A stretch of 7,288 bases of DNA from assembly GCA_030641945.1 (NCBI GenBank), contig DAOWLL010000074.1:1-7288 (forward strand), in the 5' to 3' direction. Both the position numbers and the translations under genes were made by a program. The notes beneath the pieces were generated by a model, which was not told the origin of the DNA, searched no databases, and saw nothing but the letters and a program-made list of their open reading frames with translations. Positions 1 to 5,358 of the stretch are shown in pieces. The first letter of the stretch is position 1. Each line of letters opens with the position of its first letter. Origin of the DNA: Gammaproteobacteria bacterium. Lineage in GTDB: Bacteria; Pseudomonadota; Gammaproteobacteria; SZUA-229.

Positions 1-1
1 G

Positions 2-220
2 CCCGGCATGCGCGGCCTGGTGCCGCGCTACCGCAAGATTGAAGTCAGCGGTTTCGATGCCGCAGGTGAGCCGGTCAGGTTTGAAGCCGAGGGTTTTCAT
101 GCACGCGTGGTTCAGCATGAATGCGACCATCTTGATGGCATCCTCTATCCACAGCGTATTCGCGATTTCACCCGGTTTGGCTTCATCGACGAGCTGGCAG
201 AAGCCGGGCTGTTGGCATGA
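2..220 (+). CDS. def: Peptide deformylase, C-terminal fragment (gene starts before the window)
   Basis: This is the last 72 codons of a peptide deformylase, the metalloenzyme that removes the formyl group from the initiator methionine of nascent proteins in the cytoplasm. The signature QHECDHLDG (bases 113-139) holds the HExxH metal-binding motif, His at 116-118 and 128-130 with catalytic Glu at 119-121. The fragment opens with Pro-Gly-Met-Arg-Gly, which in this family directly follows the EGCLSV motif, so the third metal ligand (Cys) must lie just upstream of the window. The run [13 protein letters not shown] and the ending [12 protein letters not shown] look more like the solitary, organelle-like deformylases than the E. 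coli Def encoded beside fmt; this subgroup call is from memory of the family. The reading frame should be read through from base 2; the ATG at base 8 is internal. No fmt gene follows. GC is visibly higher here (106 of the first 180 bases) than downstream. Confidence 0.93.
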   Translation, partial: PGMRGLVPRYRKIEVSGFDAAGEPVRFEAEGFHARVVQHECDHLDGILYPQRIRDFTRFGFIDELAEAGLLA

Positions 221-284
221 CATGTAGCTGACGACCAGAACTAATGCATGGTCAAACGGTCATATATTTGTGAAGAGCACCATC

Positions 285-290
285 TATAAT
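285..290 (+). promoter_or_regulatory. Candidate sigma70 -10 box for the secreted-protein/matrixin pair
   Basis: A perfect TATAAT lies 35 bases before the ATG at 326, in the 105-base gap after the deformylase stop. A start near base 297 would give a leader of about 29 bases. No good -35 hexamer is found at 16-18 bases upstream (that stretch is AT-rich, around 260-268), so the promoter would be weak or activator-dependent. The rest of the gap (221-325) shows no RNA gene or convincing terminator. Confidence 0.45.
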
Positions 291-325
291 AGCCTTATCC
301 ACCGCCTGATTGTCAGACTGAACCG

Positions 326-919
326 ATGATAAAGCCCCACCTTGTAAAAACACCCATATTCCTGATATTGCTGCTGTGCAGCCTGCAGGCTACCGCCACC
401 TCGGTATTACCGGTATCACTGCAGCGTATGGCAGCGACAGCTGAGATCATTTTCCATGGTACAGCCATCAGCAACGAGGTCAGGCTCGACCCGGCAAGCG
501 GCCGTGTCGCCACCTTTACCACCTTTGAGATCATAGAGACCATCAAGGGCAAAGTGGCTGCAACACACACGATCAAGCAGATTGGCGGTCAATTACCCGG
601 CAGTAATGTCCGCCTGGTCATTCACGGTGTGCCTAAATTTACCGTTGGCCAGGAATATGTCGTATTCCTGCCAAAAGCCTCCAGCCTGGGCTTCGCCAGT
701 CCCATCGGCCTGTCGCAGGGTAAATTCGATATTCGCAAGCTGAACGGGGAAACCCTGGTCAGTAATGGACGCTCACTTGCCGCACAGATGAAAACCACGC
801 CACAGCAAGCTTTTCCAGATGTCCCGTCTGCAGTAGACATCGGCCAGACACCTGATCAGCCAGGCAATGTACATTTAGCTGACTTCCTGCAAACCGTACG
901 CGTCATGGTTAAGGAATAA
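326..919 (+). CDS. Small secreted protein of unknown function, possible NTR/TIMP-like fold
   Basis: This encodes a 197-residue protein I cannot assign to a named family. Residues 1-24 form a Sec signal peptide: basic Lys3 and Lys8, a hydrophobic core IFLILLLCSL (11-20) and an Ala-Thr-Ala site before Thr25, so export to the periplasm or outside is expected. Cys18 lies in the hydrophobic core without a lipobox, and the mature part has no cysteine. The mature region is predicted mostly beta: AEIIFHGTAIS (39-49), a strand pair FTTFEIIETIKGKV (64-77), then GVPKFTVGQEYVVFLP (101-116) and a Gly/Gln-Gly-Lys-Phe turn near 129-134. The order 'alpha/AxxIFxGxV, TxFEIxExIKG, FxxGExYVVFL' faintly recalls netrin/TIMP OB-fold domains; this is inference. 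No strong Shine-Dalgarno precedes the ATG. The gene sits 4 bases upstream of the matrixin gene, so a joint role with that protease is likely. Confidence 0.85.
   Translation: MIKPHLVKTPIFLILLLCSLQATATSVLPVSLQRMAATAEIIFHGTAISNEVRLDPASGRVATFTTFEIIETIKGKVAATHTIKQIGGQLPGSNVRLVIHGVPKFTVGQEYVVFLPKASSLGFASPIGLSQGKFDIRKLNGETLVSNGRSLAAQMKTTPQQAFPDVPSAVDIGQTPDQPGNVHLADFLQTVRVMVKE
911..915 (+). promoter_or_regulatory. Shine-Dalgarno site of the matrixin gene, inside the upstream gene's end
   Basis: AAGGA lies 8 bases before the ATG at 924 and overlaps the last sense codons (Lys-Glu) of the preceding gene, whose stop is 917-919. It fixes the matrixin start. Ribosomes ending the first gene stop on top of this site, which suggests translational coupling of the two genes. 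Confidence 0.7.
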
Positions 920-923
920 CAAC

Positions 924-2198
924 ATGTTGAAGCAGCTGTATACCCTGTTCGCACTCTTTCTCTCTGCGTCTGCAATGGCTGCCGGCCCACTGGTACTGGA
1001 AGGACCGGCAGGTAATACACCGGTTAGCTATAACAACCCGAACATCAGCTTCAATATTGAGTCGGGATCACTGGGCCCCACGCGTGATAATGATGCCGCA
1101 GACCAACTCGTCCTCGATGCATTTGCGTTGTGGAACAACATACCCACATCAATCATCAATCTAAGTCAGGCTGGTGATATTCCCGTTGATATTGATGGCA
1201 GCAACTTCAATAGTTATATACCTGGCCCTGCCAACAGCGCTATCCATAATGACAATGATTGCTTAAATCCAGTCGTTTACGATTCAGACGGCAGCATCAT
1301 TGATGCATTCTTCGGTACCGGTGCCAGCGACACTGTCGTCGGTTTTGCCGCATCTTCATTATTCATTGGCCAATCATATTTCACCGAAGGTTTTGCAGTC
1401 ATCAATGGAAAAACACTATCCCGCCCTTTGACAGATAATGAACTAACATTAATTATTGCCCATGAACTGGGCCATGCTTTCGGACTCGACCACAGCCAGG
1501 CCAATATAGATAATACTGAAAGTTTTGAGATTGATAGCTGTGACAGCGCCCCTAATCTAGCTTACCCATTAATGTACCCATGGGCATGCCGCGATAACCA
1601 GAATGCCCATCCTGATGATGAAGCGTCGCTATCGATGCTTTACCCGGTAGCCGATTATTACGCTACACACGGCCAGTTATCAGGCACCTTTTTATCAGCG
1701 GGGGCTCCTGTTCTGGGCGCAAACCTATGGGTACAGGATACATCGACCGGTGCTGCTTACAGCATCGTTTCCGATTATTTAAAACAGGGTACCGGTTTCT
1801 TTAGCCTGATGCTGCCGCAAGGCACTTATGAGCTACACGCCAACAGCATCAATGATGAATTTTTTGGCGGCTCAAGCGTGGGCCCGTATGCTAGTGATAT
1901 GAATGACCTGTCATTTCAAGCGCCAGCCAACAACATAGGACAGGTCACGTTTGCTGCTGGCGGAGCACCACCTGCATTGCTTACTATTACATCCGGTGAA
2001 GCAACCGTTGTAGTATTCAACAAAGATGGCAGCGGAAGCATTACTCTGGGTGAGCCAATAGCCGATCTCTCGCCAACACATGATACCGCGGCGGTTTGCA
2101 CCATAACCTCATCCGGCGGCGGTGGCGGCAGCCCGTCGCTGCCGCTGCTGGCAGCATTGTTTTGCATTCCAGCATACAGAATTTTCAGCAAGAAATAA
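924..2198 (+). CDS. Secreted matrixin-type (M10-like, metzincin) zinc metalloprotease with C-terminal sorting-like tail
   Basis: This 424-residue protein is a predicted extracytoplasmic zinc endopeptidase; its substrate is unknown. Residues 1-19 or 1-20 are a signal peptide ending Ala-Met-Ala-Ala. The catalytic domain runs from about 33 to 240. It holds the metzincin zinc motif HELGHAFGLDH (180-190; ligands His180, His184, His190, catalytic Glu181) and the Met-turn at Met217 (YPLMYPW, 214-220). Cys113, Cys206 and Cys222 could form a disulfide. The segment PVVYDSDGSIIDAFFG (116-131) is an acidic, possibly calcium-binding insertion that I recall from bacterial matrixin-like proteins. Residues about 247-345 look like a carboxypeptidase regulatory-like beta-sandwich (LSGTFLSAGAPVLGANLWV, then LPQGTYELHA). 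The tail has Gly398-402, a hydrophobic stretch 404-417 and basic end residues Arg419, Lys423, Lys424. There is no PRCGxPD cysteine switch. The start is set by a good Shine-Dalgarno 8 bases upstream. It is cotranscribed with the small secreted protein before it. Confidence 0.9.
   Translation: MLKQLYTLFALFLSASAMAAGPLVLEGPAGNTPVSYNNPNISFNIESGSLGPTRDNDAADQLVLDAFALWNNIPTSIINLSQAGDIPVDIDGSNFNSYIPGPANSAIHNDNDCLNPVVYDSDGSIIDAFFGTGASDTVVGFAASSLFIGQSYFTEGFAVINGKTLSRPLTDNELTLIIAHELGHAFGLDHSQANIDNTESFEIDSCDSAPNLAYPLMYPWACRDNQNAHPDDEASLSMLYPVADYYATHGQLSGTFLSAGAPVLGANLWVQDTSTGAAYSIVSDYLKQGTGFFSLMLPQGTYELHANSINDEFFGGSSVGPYASDMNDLSFQAPANNIGQVTFAAGGAPPALLTITSGEATVVVFNKDGSGSITLGEPIADLSPTHDTAAVCTITSSGGGGGSPSLPLLAALFCIPAYRIFSKK
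2112..2195 (+). other. C-terminal tripartite sorting-like signal of the matrixin
   Basis: Codons 397-424 encode a Ser then five glycines (398-402), Ser-Pro-Ser-Leu-Pro, a hydrophobic helix-like stretch LLAALFCIPAY and a basic end (Arg419, Lys423, Lys424). This small-residue motif, membrane segment and basic tail resembles GlyGly-CTERM signals processed by rhombosortase, or related proteobacterial CTERM tails with an upstream Cys (Cys392 here). Which class it belongs to cannot be settled by eye, and the processing enzyme is not in the window. Confidence 0.6.
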
Positions 2199-2211
2199 TA
2201 ATGTGAACAGT

Positions 2212-5200
2212 TTATTCGACCGTCGATGCTATCCAGTCCGAAACGGTAACGAACTGCTTGAAATCGTCATAACGCATGGGCTTGCTGACATAGTAGCCCT
2301 GAACGATTTCGGCACCACGCGACCTGAGGAATTCAAACTGTTCCTCGTTTTCCACACCTTCTCCTATCACACTCAAACCAAGACTGTGCGCCATGCTAAT
2401 TATCGCTTCACACAGTGCGGCATCATCAGGATCAACGCCGATGTCCTGCACGAATGACTTGTCTATTTTCAGCACATCAAAGGGGAAACGCTTCAGATAA
2501 CTCAGTGATGAATAGCCTGTACCAAAATCGTCGATAGATAATTTGATACCCATTTCCTTGAACTGGTTCAGCGTGGTAACTACCTCTGGCACATCTTTCA
2601 TCAACAGGCGTTCTGTAATTTCCAGTTCCAGGCTGTCACCATTAAGCTGGTATTTGGACAAGGTATCCGATATCTGATTGGCTATACCCTTACCCCTGAA
2701 CTGGCGGCCAGAAAGATTGATAGCAATATAAAAATCCTTGCTATCTTTATCCGCCCTCAAGCCCTTGACGTCCTGGCAAACCCTGTCGATAACCCAGCGC
2801 CCAATATCAACAATAGCACCTGACTCTTCCGCAAAGGGTATAAATATTTCCGGCGCTATATGACCAAGCTCTTCATCTTCCCATCTAATCAAGGCTTCGG
2901 CGCCTTCAAGACGCATACTGCGGGTATTAACCAGTGACTGGTATTTAAGATAAAACCTGCCGTCTTCAACGGCACGCCTGAGCTTGCTCTCAATCTCGAC
3001 ACGCTTGACGATCTTATCGCTCATTTCCGGCGTAAATTCCTCAAAGGTATTTCTGCCCTTGCGCTTGCCGCGATACATCGCAGTATCGGCATTCTTCAAC
3101 AAAATGAGCGGGTCATCGCCATCTTCTGGAAATATCGCGATACCTATACTCGCTGTCACCGAGAACTCCATGTCCTCGACAACGCACGGCTGTGATACTT
3201 TTTGCAATATCTCTGACGCCTTCAGCTGTATTTGCTCTCTATATTCAGACAGAGGAATCTCGCCCGATTTGTGATGCGTGCTGGTTAGTATCAGCATGAA
3301 CTCATCGCCACCCAACCTTGCCACGGTATCGACATCACGCATCATGCCTTTCAGTCTTTGGGCCATTGATACAAGAAAGCTGTCGCCGGCATTATGACCG
3401 AGCGTATCATTGATGTTCTTGAAATGATCGAAATCAATGTACATTATCGCCAGGCGCTCTTTGTCCCTGATAGCATTAGCCAGCGCCTGTGTTAAACGAT
3501 CAAACGCCAGTGAGCGGTTTGGCAGATCAGTGAGCTTGTCATAGCTCGCCTGGTACATGAGACGCTCTTCGTATTCTTTACGTATGGAGATGTCTTCCTT
3601 GATCGCAAGGTAATGCGTGTTTGCGCCGTCATTCGATTTTATCGGTGAGACTGTTACATTCTCCCAGAACAGGTCACCGTTTTTCTTTTTATTGTAAAGT
3701 TCGCCACTCCATGACTGACCAGTCGTAATGCTGTTCCACATGTTAGCGAATTGTGAAGGCGGCGTATGTCCGGACTTGAGAAAACGAGGGTTTTTTCCCT
3801 TAACCTCTGCTGCTGTATAACCGGTTACGCGGCTGAACTCAGGATTAACGTACTCGATGTCGCCTTCAAGATCGGTGATTATTACAGAGACGGGGCTTTG
3901 CTCAATTGCCTGTGACAATTTACGCAAACTGTCTGCCGTCAACTTGTGGTCGTCAACCTCTTTTTCAAGATCGTTCACCAGTACCCGGACATTGTTTGTC
4001 ATGTCGTTAAACGCATTGGCGAGACCGCCGATTTCGTCCTTGGTGTCGACATTGGCTTTCGTTTCCAGGTTACCTTCACCAATCTGCTTAACCACATCCG
4101 TGAGCCGTCTGATCGGGTTAAGCAAAATTCGCGTGGTGCCTGAAACAATAAGCACAACCAGTAATGCGATACCACTGGCAAATAACAGCGTTGCCCTGGT
4201 CTGCTCTTCAACAGGCTCGATCAATACCGCCCTTGGCTGCGCGAATACTATTTTCCAGGGTGTGGAATTCAACCTGGCTATAGATAGTGAATACTTGTCT
4301 TCACCCATGCCGAACAGGTTGACCTGTAGGTTGGTGTTATTGAACCTGGTTTTTTCAAGCTTGTCGATGAATTCGGCCTGCTCGACAAAAAGCCGTTTCG
4401 AATCATGCGGAACCCTGCCTTTATCAGCCAGCACCAGCAAATCTACGGCGCTGATATTACTCGCCATGGTGTATTGCAAATCACTGCGTCTGCCATGCAT
4501 TAACCGAAGATTGTTTTCATCAATTAAAATTGCAAATGCGCCGCGACCAATACGTCCACGCGAGTCTGATAATAAATTATTGAGAATGCTGGCGTTATAC
4601 CTGGCGCGCAGAACCCCGAGGAAACGTCCGCTTACATCTTCAATTGGACTGCTGAAATATATTGACGGCTGTTCGGATTTTGAGAAAATAACCGGTGATT
4701 TATAAGGAGATTGCCTTAGCAGCACTTCTTTGAAATAAATTTCCTGGCCCTCGTCCCTGCCAATGTGATCGTTAACCGTATCAACCATGTTGATACCATC
4801 CTTATTGAGCACAGCATAAGACACAATATCCTTCCCCTGTCTTGATTGCAGCGCAAAAAGTATCTCTTTTATCGTCTGGCTGTGATAAGGCACGGCCCCC
4901 CTTAGCTTGATGTAATTAACAAAAGCAGGCAGCCGCGCCTCTGACTGTATTGATTCCAGACTAAACTCGTTAAACTGGTCGATACGGTCGGCATACTGCC
5001 TCGCAGCCGCATCCAGAATCTTGTTGGTACTTTGCCTGAGATTCTCGCTCATCAGGTAACTGTCCAGCGCCGCGAGAAGGCCAAGAGATAACAGTACGAT
5101 AAAGAGGAAAGAAGTCAGCAGTTTTGCGCGCAGCGTATACTGACGCGCGATCATGATGCCCACAACCAGCAACAGCAAACCTGCCACCACCAGGGACGCA

Positions 5201-5217
5201 GCAATATTTATCAGCAT
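2212..5217 (-). CDS. Membrane c-di-GMP enzyme: Cache-HAMP-PAS-GGDEF-EAL diguanylate cyclase/phosphodiesterase
   Basis: This 1001-residue inner-membrane sensor should make and/or hydrolyse cyclic di-GMP. Hydrophobic segments are at 4-24, 34-54 and 342-362. The sensor part (about 56-335) is a dCache-like periplasmic domain with DKGRV/NKDGIN-type turns and SSPIEDVSGRFLGVLRA (189-205). HAMP spans about 363-415, PAS about 432-548 and GGDEF about 555-730, with Asp595, the intact GGDEF (636-640; bases 3298-3312) and an RxxD inhibitory site (Arg627, Asp630) five residues before it. EAL spans about 740-995, with EAL at 774-776 (bases 2890-2898), Asn834, Glu866, Asp896-Asp897, Lys917, Glu953 and Gln973. 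All residues usually needed for both activities are visible, so either or both could work; the net direction cannot be read from sequence. The start is supported by GAGG 7 bases upstream; Met22 is a less likely alternative. It is a single gene, convergent with the matrixin and divergent from the S9 peptidase. Confidence 0.96.
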   Translation of the reverse strand: MLINIAASLVVAGLLLLVVGIMIARQYTLRAKLLTSFLFIVLLSLGLLAALDSYLMSENLRQSTNKILDAAARQYADRIDQFNEFSLESIQSEARLPAFVNYIKLRGAVPYHSQTIKEILFALQSRQGKDIVSYAVLNKDGINMVDTVNDHIGRDEGQEIYFKEVLLRQSPYKSPVIFSKSEQPSIYFSSPIEDVSGRFLGVLRARYNASILNNLLSDSRGRIGRGAFAILIDENNLRLMHGRRSDLQYTMASNISAVDLLVLADKGRVPHDSKRLFVEQAEFIDKLEKTRFNNTNLQVNLFGMGEDKYSLSIARLNSTPWKIVFAQPRAVLIEPVEEQTRATLLFASGIALLVVLIVSGTTRILLNPIRRLTDVVKQIGEGNLETKANVDTKDEIGGLANAFNDMTNNVRVLVNDLEKEVDDHKLTADSLRKLSQAIEQSPVSVIITDLEGDIEYVNPEFSRVTGYTAAEVKGKNPRFLKSGHTPPSQFANMWNSITTGQSWSGELYNKKKNGDLFWENVTVSPIKSNDGANTHYLAIKEDISIRKEYEERLMYQASYDKLTDLPNRSLAFDRLTQALANAIRDKERLAIMYIDFDHFKNINDTLGHNAGDSFLVSMAQRLKGMMRDVDTVARLGGDEFMLILTSTHHKSGEIPLSEYREQIQLKASEILQKVSQPCVVEDMEFSVTASIGIAIFPEDGDDPLILLKNADTAMYRGKRKGRNTFEEFTPEMSDKIVKRVEIESKLRRAVEDGRFYLKYQSLVNTRSMRLEGAEALIRWEDEELGHIAPEIFIPFAEESGAIVDIGRWVIDRVCQDVKGLRADKDSKDFYIAINLSGRQFRGKGIANQISDTLSKYQLNGDSLELEITERLLMKDVPEVVTTLNQFKEMGIKLSIDDFGTGYSSLSYLKRFPFDVLKIDKSFVQDIGVDPDDAALCEAIISMAHSLGLSVIGEGVENEEQFEFLRSRGAEIVQGYYVSKPMRYDDFKQFVTVSDWIASTVE

Positions 5218-5358
5218 TTATGCGCCTCGAGAAGATACTCGCCAGCCTGTCCATTATCGCCGAAGCAGCAAATTATGATTTGAATTAACATGTATTAAAC
5301 AAGTATATGCACCGCTATGCATTAATTCTATCAGAACACCCTGTTAACACTGTTGAAT
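5218..5358. promoter_or_regulatory. Divergent intergenic region between the c-di-GMP enzyme and the S9 peptidase
   Basis: This 141-base AT-rich gap must hold the promoters of both flanking genes. For the plus strand, TTGAAT (5280-5285) and TATATG (5304-5309) with an 18-base spacer are a weak sigma70 candidate. For the minus strand, CATAAT (5277-5272) is a fair -10, with TTGTTT (5302-5297) 19 bases away, which is wider than ideal. The two candidates overlap, so the two genes could compete for polymerase. Near the peptidase start two imperfect 9-base copies stand in tandem, CTGTTAACA (5341-5349) and CTGTTGAAT (5350-5358). None of these is strong. Confidence 0.35.
5225..5228 (-). promoter_or_regulatory. 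Shine-Dalgarno site of the GGDEF/EAL gene
   Basis: On the minus strand GAGG lies 7 bases before the ATG at 5217-5215. It favours this start over the internal Met22 codon (5154-5152), which lacks a comparable site. Confidence 0.6.

Noticed and set aside
39..227. A 62-codon plus-strand frame over the deformylase end
   Set aside because: It is out of frame with the clear HECDHLDG deformylase reading frame and has no family features.
233..253. GACCA...TGGTC inverted repeat after the deformylase
   Set aside because: The stem is only five base pairs with an 11-base loop and no U-run, too weak to call a terminator or operator.
356..382. Possible lipoprotein signal in the small secreted protein (Cys18)
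   Set aside because: The residues before the cysteine are all Leu, without the small residue needed at position -1 of a lipobox.
2216..2226. Palindrome TCGACCGTCGA near the convergent gene ends, as a terminator
   Set aside because: It leaves only a one-base loop, has no following U-run, and lies within the last codons of the c-di-GMP gene.
3857..4705. A 282-codon open frame on the plus strand
   Set aside because: It lies wholly antisense to the PAS/HAMP/Cache part of the well-supported c-di-GMP gene; the translation is Ser/Arg/Leu-rich with no recognisable domain.
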